From Setophaga petechia (Eukaryota; Chordata; Aves; Passeriformes; Parulidae), in contig JANCRA010000008.1 in the NCBI GenBank assembly GCA_024362935.1, positions 33,326,557 to 33,390,556 on the forward strand: a stretch of DNA of 64,000 bases, written 5' to 3'. Shown piece after piece: positions 11,901-25,400 of this stretch. How positions within the stretch are numbered: the first letter of the stretch is position 1; every line of letters begins with the position of its first letter. The notes under the pieces are model-generated. The model was not told where the DNA came from, did not search any database, and saw only the letters and a list, made by a program, of their open reading frames with translations. Position numbers and translations under genes: made by a program.

Positions 11901-14900
11901 AATTACAACTTCTCTGGAAAGTAGTTCTCTACCCATTCCAGTCTTTCCCTACAGACAAGTAGTTTTGCTCTTTTGTTACAGTCTTTTCAAGCAGAGAAGT
12001 TTGTCATATATTCAAAGACCTTTTCAACAAAACTGTAGCATGTGCTTTGACATGGCTTAAAAGGCAATGATGGCTTTTCATTTTTAGTACTATAGAAAAT
12101 CAAACATGTAGAACTAATTTTTTTTTTTTTAAGCTCCTAACTTCTAAGAAAATGACAGTTCTATAAATCACTGATTTGGATATAAGCCATTAATCCCACA
12201 GTCTGAGTGCCTAAATCCTTATTTAAATTATGAAATTTTGGTTGAAATATTTGAGATAGTTCATGAAGATGTATAAAGTTTGTACACCACTCACTGCACT
12301 TCAGATGGAATTAAGTTTTGCTGTGATCTAAAATAGAGAAAGAGAGGAAGTCCCATGACAATATTTTAAAATGTCATTAGCTATGAAATGTCAAGTGCAC
12401 AAACAGCTGTTAGAAGAGCAGTTCCACCACATGCTCCTGTCCTCATGCCTGGAAGCCAGTCTTTGAGCAGAGCACAGCTTGACTAGGAAGAAAAGCATCT
12501 TCTCCCCATTTGCAACACTCAATGTACCCTTTCCTACAAGATGGCAAACGGGAAGGCTGGGGAGGGAATAGCATCTTGGGTGCATCTTACTTGGATATGT
12601 GCTTGAGCCACGAGACCTTTGGTGCTCCAGATGAGCAACACTATCACAGGCTTTAATTTCAACTATTTTTAGTGAGGGTTTCCTGATCAGGCCACTAAAA
12701 CACAAGGTTCTCATCACGTACCTTAGAGAGGAGGTGCTGGGCTGTGCACACCATGCTGGGTTGAGCTTTAGTGCAGCTCTCAGCTTGCAGAGCTGCTGAG
12801 AGCAAGGAACCACATCCAGTGCATTGCTACAGGCACTGCTCCCAGCTTCCCAAACATTCCAAAGACTCATTCCAGACTGACCATCATCCAAAGCCCTCCC
12901 TAGTTCTGGGGTGCTGTTGGGCAGCCTAAACAAACAGCACCAGGTTTTCAAACTCTGACTCTTAATCACAAACCCCACCAGTCTGACACACCCGTTGCTT
13001 TTGTTTCTCACTTACTTGTGCAACCCCGTTGTGTTCTTTGACTGTTTGCCCTGTGCTGGACAGATACAGTCAGTGGTAGAGCTGGATATCCTTTTATCAC
13101 ACAATCATTCAGGTTGGAAAATATCTTCAGCTGAAGTTCAACAGTAAATCTCAGTCTGTGACATGCAATTGCAGAGAAACTGCCCATAAAGAAACACTTA
13201 GAATTTAGAGATAGCATTTTTTTTAATTTCTTTTCTAGATGGAAAACTCACAAGATGTATGTTCTTTTGCTATGCCTCCTAATTAGAGTGCAAAACAAAA
13301 CAAAAAAAAAGCTACTTTTTCCATTTCTTATGTCAGAAGTCAGTATCTTAGATTACAGAAAAGCATATAGGAACCAAAAAACCACATTCTGATGTCGTCT
13401 TACTTTCCCATGGCCCCTTTCCTCATTAAGGCTATAGAGTTTAAGGTTATTTGTTTTCATCTTACTACCTACAGGGAAACTGGCTGGGCAAGGATATTCC
13501 CTTAACAAAAAGCTCTCTGAGGAACATGCACAACCCCCCACACTGTAATTTAGTACAGAGGACTGAAGATAATGTCATCATGAAATGAACCCAGTTTCTG
13601 TCACATTTAGAGAAGTACAAATGTGTTTATAATGTCAGCCTCAGTTTCTCCACTTGCAGCAAGTCTGCTTTTACCTATCGGATCATTCACTACTAGGGTA
13701 AAGGAAAAGTTATTACTGAAAAATATTGCTAGAGGTAACACATGTGTCCATTTCCAAAGTAAAAATTACATGATGAAGTCATAGTGGAAAAAATCTAACT
13801 CTGGAATATGACAGATTTAAAGGGTCCAAACCATCCATTTAGTACCTTGTGAGCAATCTCAGCTAAATACAAAGGTGTCAGAGATGTCAGATCCTTCATC
13901 TGGGTGCAGCCTTCCCAGCCACAAGTAAACATGTCTTTTATCTACCTAGACTTGCTCTGTTTTACCTGGGAGGGAGAAAAATGCTCTGTGGAGATATTAG
14001 AAAGATAATGCCTCTCACACAGTTGAGGCTTTAGGTGAACTCTGCAAGTAAAGGGAAAAAAAATAGAAAAGAGTGCTTTTTTTTTTCCTCATAAAGAGTT
14101 TTCAAAGAGCCACATATCGAGGAAAAAAAAAGCCTGAAGGAGTGTGACTGATTGCTTTTGAATTATCTCAGCATGGTATCATCTTATCTGAAGTTTTCAT
14201 TTGTTCCTGTGACTAGTAATTGGGCCCTAAACTGACTACCAGATTTAGCAGGATCAAGCTCTCAAATTCAGAGCACTGCAAAAACACAAAGAGAATTTTT
14301 GATCTTTAAACTGAAAGATAAATGGATGTTATCCTTGTGACATGTGACACTTCAAGTACTGAAATAAGGGGGCTGGGGAGCAGGCTTTTTGGTACTTAGT
14401 GTTTTCCTTTGCTAATAGTAAGATCTAAGTTGCTCTCAGCTTCTACCATCTTGAAAACTCTGAATATTGACACATCTGTGGCAAATGAGTGACAGCCAAG
14501 CTTATAAACTTATGCATCACTTGCCAATATACCTGTCATTCCTAAAGTAACCAATTCTGCCTAATCACAGACTACAGAAGAGGCTTTTATACCATTTTGC
14601 TGTTTGTTAGTTTTGAGTTGCAGATTAACTTGATTAAGGTTTAAAAGACTCAGGATGACATATTAATTTCTATCAACAGATAAGATTATATTTGGAACAG
14701 ACTGATTGCAATCATTTTTGCATTATAATCATATGCAAAGTGTGTGAAATTAAAATTTACCATCGTGCTCTGTTATAAAGCAAACAAATTTCTGAATATT
14801 TCACAATTTCAATTCACCACCTCCTCTACTTTTTGATTTAGACCAAACTTAAAGAACCAGCCTCTCAGCTTCACAGACCACTTTATCATTATATGAACCG

Positions 14901-15099
14901 AAGTCTCTCTATTCAGCAATGGAAAATAAGAATAATAGTGTGCCAGAATGATAATTATTTTTGATGGGCATAGAATCTAGTAATTCAAATTCAAAAGTAA
15001 ACAGGTGCATGTATCTAAGTTTAGAGATTATCAAACACTTCTGGATACATTAGCCTTATTTCTGTCTTGATGTGTTTGAATACAAGTGTGTGAAAAAGA

Positions 15100-15196
15100 C
15101 AGCTGTATTAAGACCGTGTGCTAGCAAAAATAGTATTTTCCTACTTCACAGCTGTATCACAGACTGTGTGCTAGTGAAAACAATATTTTCCTGCTT
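15100..15196. repeat. Diverged tandem duplication, period about 49 bp
   Basis: cagctgtattaagaccgtgt... and cagctgtatcacagactgtg... repeat through gctag, aaaa and tattttcct to ctt. About 85% similar by eye. Confidence 0.8.
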
Positions 15197-18189
15197 GAGC
15201 CCCCTTTTTAATTTTTAGTGCTGAGTCTAATTGTATTCAGAATCTTTCTTCTACATCCATAAGGACTGCTGGCATATTAGTGGTGGCAGGGAACGTGTCA
15301 TTAAACCTTTCTTCCATATAAATCAAATTATTGAAAGAAGCTAGATGAGCATTTATTACTGAGGCACTCTCAGCTTCCTCTAATGAGGTCAGAGAAGCTG
15401 AACTTATTTTGCATTTGGAAGAGATAGTGCCAATCAGCTGCTACTGAGCACAGCTTCAAGGTGACTGCTGTGTCCCAGTAAATCTGTGTCATATTTGCAC
15501 GTAGATACATGTGGAACTACAGCACATTAAGAGAATGAAATGTATCATCTTAATTATTAATATTTTATGTTGATGACTCAATTACCTGTCATATCCTATA
15601 GGAACACTTTCACACAGTGGGAGACATAATACAGCACAGTTTTCTATTAATTTAATACTCAGTTAATCTGGTGCTCCAATTTTCCATGGGGAAAAAACCC
15701 ACCCAGATGTGTTTGCTACATTTTATTCTATTTCTATTTTAAACCAGTCAATGCATGAACTAATCTGCAGTTAAAAAACAAAATTTTATTATGCCATTTC
15801 TCAAATCCCTTCCTCAGAACTCATATGAACTTTAAAATATTATTTCTGAACTGGTCTCAATGTATTTAAATTTCAGCTATGAGTGTCAGACAGCTCCAAG
15901 GAAAGCTTCCAAAAATTATATGCAGTTCCCCAAACTTTGAATTCATAAAGCCAAATTCCATTAAATATAATTTCCAGATAAGTGCAAAGGAACATTAGCA
16001 GACTAAAGACTGGAAGCTAATGAATTCTGGTGCTCTGTTCTCCAGGAAAACGTGCTTATACATTCACTTTTACCTCCCCTGTGAAGCCCTTTAGATAATT
16101 TCAGAGACCTGCTCTCTACCTGTGTCTCTCCCAAGCCTGTCCAGATCCAAGGTATCTTTATTCACAACTATATACTGAAATTTTGTTGCCAGGCAACAGA
16201 ATTGGTAGCCATGGGTGCTTCAGCTCCTGATGCAGTTTTCCCCTTTTCTTGATTTGTATTCCTGAACCCATCTGCTCAGAATTAAAACTGCCTTAAACTA
16301 ATCACAAGCAGCACTGCCTTTCCTTGTACAAAAGTTTAGGATATGGTTGGCAACACATTACAGGATATTTTGGAAATATTAACAAGATTCAAAGCTGTGC
16401 AGAAATAAATCTTTTGCTTTCTTTGTATTAATTCTCTGTTTGACAACCATTTCCTAAAAATGACACGCAGGCTCTACTGTATTTTGAATTTCTATTGTAT
16501 TCTTGCAGCTTTGAACTACTGTCCTGTAGTTAAGTGCTCAACACAATAGAAAAACCTAAAGAGATATGCCTGGAACCATTTCCAAATCCTTTTTTCTGAT
16601 GCTTTTAACTTTGGGCATTTCCACAAATTAAAAAGTTCCAGTGGATTTGCAGACATAGCTGGTATACTGCCCAAATTTTCACTGGTTGCTATTCACTCAC
16701 ATAGTAAAGACATTAAGGGAGAGGAATTTGGAAACAAAAAGTTACCTTCTCCCACTCTATTTAGTGTTATTATAATGGTATGCCGACTTCCAAAAAGTGG
16801 AAACTATTGCAGAGGCAACTGCAAAGTAAAATTGAAGTTCAATTCCTCCTAGTAGCTCTCATAGAGACTCAATCCAGTCAACATGTAACTATCACATTAT
16901 TCAGCAAAAGCCTGGAAATATTCCTTGGAAACTTCATGGGTTCCCCTTGCAGGATTAGTTCTCCTCATGTGAAGGACTGAGAAAAATAGGAGTGGGGGAG
17001 CAGGAACAGCAGCAATAGCAGAGAATATGTCCAGCAGCAAAGGGCAGGTGTTCTGTACTGTGCTTGTACTATTGAAAATCCATCAAAAACATTATTTTTA
17101 TGTTTAAAAGGTTTCTAATGATGCACCGCTACACAGCTGAAAATGGAAGAGAAAAAGTTGTCAACCCATTACTAATACAGCAAGATAGTCTAAACCAACA
17201 CCTCATCAAAGACATATTTATAAATAAATAGATTATTTTATAGCATCCTAGTTTTCAAAGGTCTTTTAGTAATTTTACTACTTTAGAACCTAGTTTAGTT
17301 GCTTTCTACAAATCTAAGGAAGAGTTTAAAAGGTATTCTTAAAATTACGAGCAGGATCTCAAAATTCCACCTACAAGCATTTAAAACAGTCCAAGGCAAC
17401 ACAGCATTTATTCTCGAATCTATCCACTACACCAAAATTAAATCCACTAAGTACTTCAGAAACATTGTATTTCATTTCATCACATATCTTAGCATACATC
17501 TTAGAACTCAGGAATTGGCTACAATTTTGCATAGATAAACAGCTCATATTTGCAATTCCATTAATTTACTCTGTCCAAAAGAGCAAGGAAACAGTCCTCC
17601 AAAGGTTCACCTTTACTTGAATACATTTAGCATTTTTATGCATGTTTTTAGGTGTATTCACACATAGGCAGTAGCAGCACCCTTCAAAGGACCCTACCTT
17701 AAACACTATTCATACACACTTCTTATGAACAACACTTGAGCTTTAAATAAAGCTCCTTCAGTACAGACCACTGGACTGTCACCGACAGCTGTGGGGCACA
17801 CATTTTCACAAGCAACAGCCAACACAGAAGCATCTCTAGATGATTTTCTGAGAATCTAATAATTGAACATATTTCACTTTCAAATATTTTGGCATTTTGT
17901 GCAGTGGGTCAAATTTGTGCAGTATTGCAACAGCATGAGGGATTGACTCTGGCTGGACTCCAAGTGGCCACCAACACTGCTCTATTACTCCCTTCCTCAC
18001 CTGGATAGGGGAGAGAAAATACAATGAAAGAGTCATGGGCTGAGATCAGGAGGGCAGGGAGAGATCACTCACCAGGTACCATCATGAGCAAAACAGACTC
18101 GACTTGGATAAATTAGTTTATAAGCAATCAAATCAGAGTATGATAATGAAATCTGTGAAACCTGTTCCTCTGATCCCTTCTTCCTTCCC

Positions 18190-18690
18190 AGGCCTAACTT
18201 GATTCCAAATTCTCTACTTCCTTCACCCCAGGGAGACAGTTCATCATATGTTGGTTCTCTGTGGGCTGAGAAGAGCTGCCATGGTCTGCACCATGGGCTG
18301 CAGAAGAGTCTCTGCTCTGGCACCTGGAGCACCTCCTCCCCCTCCATCACTGACCTTGGTGCCCACAGGGCTGCTTGTCTCACATATTCCTACTCCTCTC
18401 TTCTCTGGCTGCAATCATTTCTGTGCAGAACTTTTTTCTCTCCTTAGTTATGTTGTCCCAAAGGCTCTCCCACCGTCACTGATGGGCTCAGCCTTGGCCA
18501 GGGCTGGTCTGTCTTGGAGCCATGTGGCATTGGCTCTGTCAGACATGGAAGTTTCTGGCAGCTCCTCACAGCAGCCACTCCCATAGCCCTGCCCTGCCCA
18601 GAACCTTCCACACAACCCCAGTACATACAGAGAGCCTGAGGAGTGACTCCATGGTGGTTATCCCAGTGGAATTACACAGGAAGCTTCTGA
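18190..18690. repeat. Probable interspersed repeat, family not identified
   Basis: The block around gccatggtctgcaccatggg, cctccatcactgaccttggt and cttggccagggctggtctgt resembles a sequence I recall as recurrent in avian genomes, but I cannot name the family. It lies directly before the solo LTR at 18706 and differs in composition from the surrounding AT-rich DNA. Confidence 0.4.
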
Positions 18691-18705
18691 AGGCAAGCGC
18701 AGCAC

Positions 18706-19089
18706 TGTAGTCATGATATTTTATGAAAACCCTGGCAAAGGGATTTTTCTCCTGAGAAGCTGAGAAACCTCAGAGGAAAAGAAAACCAATAATTATCTGC
18801 TGCTGTGGAATGCAACAGGTGCATCTTTGATTGGTCCATGTTAGTTGTTTCTAATTAATGGCCAACCACAGTCAGCCAGCTCAGACCCTCTGAGGGACAC
18901 CAGCTTTTGTTATCATTTCATTTTTTTTCCTTTCCTTGCCAGCCTTCTGATGAAATCCTTTCTTCTATTATTTTAGTATAGTTTTAATATAATATATATC
19001 TATCATAAAATAATAAATCAGCCTTCTGAAACATAGAGTCAGATTCTCATCTTTCCCCTCATCCTAGGACCCCAGTGAACACCACCACA
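18706..19089 (+). mobile_element. Solo LTR, same family as the 60.6-kb copy
   Basis: About 384 bp from TGTAGTCATG to CCACCACA, with a CCAAT-type attgg (18828 region) and AATAAA before the shared cagccttctgaaacat block. The candidate target-site duplication is imperfect (CAGCAC before, GGGCAC after, 4 of 6), so this copy is older or the borders are slightly off. No coding region is attached. Confidence 0.75.
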
Positions 19090-21852
19090 GGGCACAATAA
19101 CAGTGATAAAAAAAAGCTGCTCAACTGTGCTTGTTTAGATTTTTCAATCTAAAGGGCAGAAACATTAGAGGCCTGTGAGCTGCCTCTCTATGACTGAAAA
19201 TAAAGAGCCTGCATAGAAAGGAGAACACTGCTGCTTGAGAATCATTAGCATGCATGTTGAGTTTTCCTCAAGAAATCTCAGAATCACTAAGGGTCTGAAA
19301 AATTAATAGAAAAATGAATATTTAAAAGTACTAGAAAAACCTGTCTCAGCATTCAGGGCCTGTCATAAGCTAACCTCATGATGTAAAACAGTATGATCAA
19401 GCTAACAAGAGACTAGAATCAAAATTGCCCACTAAACTTTCCTGGGTAGCCTAAGAAGATTCTCTGAAGAGTGATTTAAATCCCTGCATAACTTTATTAA
19501 TAAACAGGAAGGCAATTTATTCAGATGGACACCTCATAATTTAAATGTATATATAACACATTAATCTATTATATTTTAATTGAATGAATTCAGATAACAC
19601 TGAAAAATGGTAATGTTTTTGAACTAATAGTCTAACATGAGCAAACTGGAATACTTTATCTATATTAGGTCTATGTTATCTCCACTCTTCACAGTGCTTC
19701 AAGGTCAAGATCACAGAGCTGAAGCTCTTCAAGTTTTGATTTAGTTAGTGCATGCAAACTCATTATGGTAAACCAAAGTCTGTTTTGCCAGTTAAAAACA
19801 GTTTCAAATTAGGAAATAATGCAATGGATGAGCCTAAAATGTACTGCATCATAGCTGAGATCACATTTTAAATGGCACTTAGGGCTTATTTAGGGATAAT
19901 AGCTTGTAGTAACTACAGCTGCTCTTTTGAGTGCATATTCCATATCAAGATACATTGCCATGGATTTTGCTAAGACACAAGCAATCTAGTGAGCAATGAG
20001 GGCATAAGTCCACATTCTCAGTTTTGCAGTAGATGCACCCTGAGAACAATTAGCTGTAAAATCCATGTTGTAAATCTTTTTCCCTTTTTGGAGTGGGAGA
20101 ACTAAAAGTACCAGCAAACTAGACTTGCTGACAGCCACATGCCACTGATCAAGGGATGTCCCAGTTTCAAATTCAACAGGTAAAGCAATGTTCTGTGTGG
20201 GAAGTGCCAAGTGGCTCTGCACACACAGCAGGCAGGGGCATCAGGCTCTGGGCTTCACTGATGCATTTTGGTTTTATTATCAAACCACAATTTCTGTCAT
20301 GTCAGACACTTCTGTGTTGTACAACAGTGCTGTTATTAAACAACTTGGGCTGAGCAAACTCTTGACTATACACAAGCATTCATGGATGCCAGGTCTGAAA
20401 CACAGGCCACAGAAATAAGCTGGCACCACTAGTCCCCTTCTGCCTGCCTTGTTCACTGAGTACTACTGTTCACATACTACTGCTTTTGTGGTCACCTTCT
20501 GCAGGGACAAGAGAAGTCACAGCTAAAGCAAGCCCCATTGTAGCAAGCTAGCAAATACTGATGATTTCTGAATTTAAAATAATTCATCTAAAAAATATGA
20601 AGTCCCATTAAGCCTCATTAAGTAGTGATTACTTTAGTAACCTACTCTTGTGGCCTTAAATAGGCCCCTGCAGGTTGCTCAGGCCAAAGGCCCATTTTAA
20701 TGACTTTTCCACAGGATTCTGGCACTCACCATACCAAAATATTTCTGCTGTATATTCAACAGTATCTGCTCCTCAGCCTTTTCTACAAACCTCTTGATAC
20801 CTTTTCTTCTGTTTGGGCCTCCTTCACAACTCTGCCATGCTGTACTTAGCAAGTACAGCATCTGATACAGTGTCTGCAGTGCAGAGCTTGAGCCAATTAG
20901 CTGATTCTCAATAAATTTGTTACAAAAGGACAACTACACATGGCTTCTGAACATAGATCACAACCAAATTAATAAACATTCACTCCCTAGTGTTTGTGTT
21001 CAGTGCTCCCAAGAACTGACACAGGATGGTCTGACTGTACTCCAGCTCCAAGTGCAAGGGTTAATGGTACCAGATTATCTCCAGTCATCAACTTCAGTGA
21101 CAAACCAAAAAACCCCAAACAAGTTTTCAGTGACACCAGAAGACTCCCCAGCCCAACAGCTCTCCACTATAAAATTTCCAGCTCAAGCAACAGTGAAAAC
21201 TAGGTAGAGAAGATTTTCCCACCTTCTATGCTTCAAAGTGGGAATCGCCCCATGCTGCTGACCCGTGTCAGGACACAGGACTGTACCAAAAGCCAAGCAC
21301 CATCACTTGAAACACTTACCTACCTTAGGCTGCCAGTGCTGATCAGGTCATTCAGAAGCAGGGAGCCCAATCCAGTTCAGATAGCAATCATTTAAGAGGT
21401 TTGGTTTTTCTGGAGTTTTTTGGCATAATAACAGAAGTATTGGAGTTTAATGTATCCAGTAGACAGCTTGAAGTTGGATGTCAGTAGAAGCTGCAACTAG
21501 CAATCTCTCTCTGTTTATGCCTAAAAATTCAATTCACTCCCTTGCTGTATTATCAGTTATGCTGTAGTGTTATGACCTGGTTTACAGAGCCAAAATGAAA
21601 CATTTTGAGCTCATTTTCTCACAGGAGAGCTGGAGTTTGCAGCATCAGTTTCAGGTCAACAAATTCTTACAGAGCCAGATCCCAGGAATAAAAATTTGGA
21701 TTCCCACAAGATATATAGCCTGTCTAGCCATGTTGCTCATCTGCCTTTATAGCCACAGAAGCATCCTTCCCAAGTTCCCAAAGTTGAGTTGCTTTCCCAC
21801 CCAAGCCATTATTTAAACCTTAGAGACCAAGAGCCAAACCACAGCATGATTA

Positions 21853-22468
21853 TTTATTATACTTTTTTGGTAGTACAAAGGCAGCTTTACAAAAATGGCC
21901 AGTAGTCACTACCACAGTGAAATTTGTTACAACCTGATTCCCTGTAAATTGAAACCTGCAGGCAGGCATCAACTGTAAGAGACAAACTGCTCTTCCAAAT
22001 CACTCACAGTCAGCAAAGACAGATGTCTCAGTACAGCTTGAGCACATTCCAGTGTTGCCCCAAAATCTTGATTACTTGTTTCCAGGACATACCCAGGAAT
22101 AAGAACCTTAAATTGGCTGGAAGTTCTGCCACTGCTGTGGCTACTTAAACTGCTGAGAGTAAATCATTCCTCTTCATTTACAGGAAAAGTAGATCAATGC
22201 AGCAAACTGAAGTGATACAGAGGGATGAAGATGCAGTTCAGGACTGCTGACCAGTTAAGGAATAGTCTGTTCATATAAAGTAAGCATTTAGAGAAGTATT
22301 TTTGGTGTATCATGTTCCTTGTCAAGTGCAACTGCCCCTTTCCCTCTCCCCCTTCAAAGCAGTGGAGTGTCAGTAGAAAAGGGGAGCCATGTAAGACTTG
22401 GTAATTGATGACGTTTTGCAAGAAAATTCAGACTTCTGATCCATAAACCAGAAGGTGAGATGTCTAAC
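21853..22468 (-). other. CNDP2: CNDP2 3'UTR with candidate poly(A) signal
   Basis: Minus-strand AATAAA at 21858-21853 is the first canonical signal I found downstream of the stop codon. It would give a 3'UTR of roughly 0.6 kb with cleavage near 21,830. The end is inferred, not shown by a transcript. Confidence 0.5.
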
Positions 22469-25400
22469 TTAGTCCTTCAGCTGGGAAACTTCATAGAGGT
22501 ATGCACCAAGCATCTTCACCCCCTGGATGTAGTTGTACCTGCAAAGAAGACAGTTTCCTTTAGCAGTGTCTCCACTGACCTTTATTTCTAGCAGATGTCC
22601 TATTTGCAAAGCCCACACATCAGTCCTATGCACAAGACAAACTCCATGGAATCGCTGCTGCAGGCAACAGGCACTACTGCCCAAACCCTACATCCTCCCT
22701 GGAAAGACAGAAACACCACCCTTTGGGGAGAGGGTAGCCAAGCTGAGAGACCAAAATATAAAATCTACTTCTGGTTTCAAGAGTATCAATGTAGAAATCA
22801 AAATTCAGCTACAAACTAGTTGCCCAACCAGTCAGTCATTCTCTCCTGGGGAGGATGGCACTTTGCCATCCAGAGAATTAAACAAAAGCAAGAGCTCAGT
22901 TCTTGGTGTTTTCATAATACATGCCAAGACACTCCAGAACAGGAGATATTCTCTTACCTATTTAGTTTTTCATTTTGAGAGTGAGCACCATCATCTGCAG
23001 CTCCAACAGGAAGCAGCATGACATTCTTGCCTGTGGCTTCTTGAAAAGTAAGGGTAACAGGAATGCTTCCTCCCTCCCTTGTCAGGTCTGGTTCAACTCC
23101 AAACACTAGAAAAGCAATACTCTAGTCAGTTTGAAGAAAAGCAATACTCTAGTCAGTTTGAAGCAATACTCTAGTCAGTTTGAAGCAATACTCTAGTCAA
23201 GCCCTCACTTAGGCCATCATGTTCCCATCTGCACCAGGTGCTGGCCAAATCAGCCAGACTGCAAAGGCCACAAAACTGTGGAGCTTCTCCCCACAGATGT
23301 AGCACTGGAACATTGTCACTGTCAGTCACACACCAAGAATTCACCTGAAGACCTGTCTGTACTCCAACACAAGTTAAAGTTGCTCTAGCTGCCCAATATA
23401 ATCTAACTAAACTGATTAAGAGGGGTGCTGTGACCAAGCAGTACCCCTCTTGGCTTAGCAGGTGATCTGAACCAACAGTCTCATCCTTATGCAAAAGCAC
23501 CACCACATCAACAAACTTATCCCAGAACAGCATACATGAATTTGATATCCAGTATCTCTCCTGCCTGTATTTAAATTTCTGTTTAAAGGTTGCACATGAC
23601 ATGCTTCCTCACTCAGTGAGCCAAAGTTATTACACATGAGAGCAGAACACTTAATATTCAGCAAACATGACCTCCTCCATGTTTCCTGAGGTGCTGGAAC
23701 AAGAGGCTTTTAATCCTACCAGTGCTAAGAGAAAAACCCACTGACCTGTCTTCATGGCCCTCCTACCAGCCATGTAGTGGGGGTGGTTGAAGTCTGACAC
23801 CCAGGGCTTTCCACCATGGCCTAAGTACACTTTGAATTTGTTGGGACTCCGCAGCTCTGCAAACTTTTTGTTCAAGTAGTCTTCAACCTGTAAGAAAGAT
23901 TGAATGATCTTATCTACTGTTAGCATTTGTATGAGCACTGGCAAAGCTCACATTCTGAAAGCATCTTAGAGACTTGCAGATCACTACAACTGTGCAGGAA
24001 TACTTTTACTATTATTCTTATTTTGAAGTATTCCAATGATTCTCTGCTCTGAACCAGAATATCTTCTTTAGGCAAATTACTGGCATATTGTAGAACAATT
24101 AGGCAGTATGTCAAACACTGTTGCTCTTGAATATGCATTTCTGGCAGTCCAAGTGCCCCACAATTAGGTTAGCATTTACTCCTAGGCCCTTTTGAGTTCA
24201 GAGAAACTGAATAATCAGACCACTACAGTCCACTGGGGCACCACAGAATTCCCTCAGTTATCTTGTGTTGAGGTGCAGTACAGGGAAGATGGTGGGAAAG
24301 CAAATGAACAGAATTGCTTTAGAAAACAGACAAACTCTTCCCCCAAGGCAAGGTGAGCAGAAGTTTAGAGAGATTTGTTTGGTCAGCAGCGCTCCATCTC
24401 AACATACATTCTTTGTGACTTCTTCAGGAGTCATGTTTGGCACAAGCCTGATTGAGAACTTGCCAATCACTTTCCTAGGAATCACAGTCTTGGCACCAGA
24501 GGCTGAGAAGGCTCCTTCAATTCCATGGAGAGACAAGGATGGGTATCTCCACCTGTGCATAAGGATCTCTCTCTGCAGAAGCAAAGAGAAAAATGCAAAG
24601 TTACATGAAGTTTGACAGAGTTCCCTAAATTATTTCTTCAACATAATAAAGAACTTGCAAGAAATAGTGCTTTTTCCCCATGCAGAAATGCAGCTCATTG
24701 AGCATCACTCAGAAGCTGTTACTCCCATTAAGCACACATTTTGATAACACAGCTGGGCTCTGTGCACCTTAAGAGACTCAGCAGTTCTAGTCTGGCTCTC
24801 TCCTAGCTCTGTGGAACTTGGGGGGCATGACCAGTCTGATTCTGATTAGGACACAAGCAGCATTTATGAGGTGCTCAAGCACAGTTTGTAGGGAACATTG
24901 AAAGCTTTAATTCGCTCTGCCTCAGGACAGGCAGGTGCCTTCATCACCAAGACACTGCTTAAGTTCACATTTTCTAAAAGCCTCACCACTGCTCGAACTA
25001 AGGATATAAAGAAAAGCACACTGTAAGCATCAGCTGTATTAAAAAGCCTGAACTCCAGGTTGATTAAACTGACCACCATTGCCTTCCAGGTACACTTCCT
25101 GCATTTCCTCTGTTACCTTGAGCATAGCTCTTCACTACATTGGATCCTGAACTCAGTGCAATTGTTGAGCTGCCCTGAGCAGATACAGGTGCAGTGCCTC
25201 CAACATGAGCTTCACTGCAGAAATGCAGGAGACTCAGAAATGTTGTGTCCTTTATGTCACAAGCTTTTATTTTTTTCCAGGTACAACCTGCCTCTAACCT
25301 TCCCTCAAACCAAATGCAGCAGTCACAGTTCAAATCTCTCAAGCACATTTGTTTCTTATCTGGAAGTTACAGTCATCTCTCCCCAGCCCTAAAGCCCTTC

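Larger units (their letters stand above)
2846..21852. other. CNDP1-CNDP2 interval
   Basis: About 19 kb containing the CR1 copy at 3.2-3.8 kb, a promoter-like site near 8.65 kb, small tandem repeats, the 18.2-19.1 kb repeat cluster, and otherwise AT-rich sequence. A first exon and promoter of CNDP1 should lie in here (or overlap 2845) but I could not recognise one. The longest open frame (12391-13011, minus, 206 codons) shows no known domain. Confidence 0.6.

Noticed and set aside
12391..13011. 206-codon minus frame in the CNDP1-CNDP2 interval
   Set aside because: No recognisable domain, no splice context, no codon bias; chance is sufficient.
23108..23199. CRISPR-like array
   Set aside because: Four short units without distinct spacers in a vertebrate intron; this is a minisatellite.
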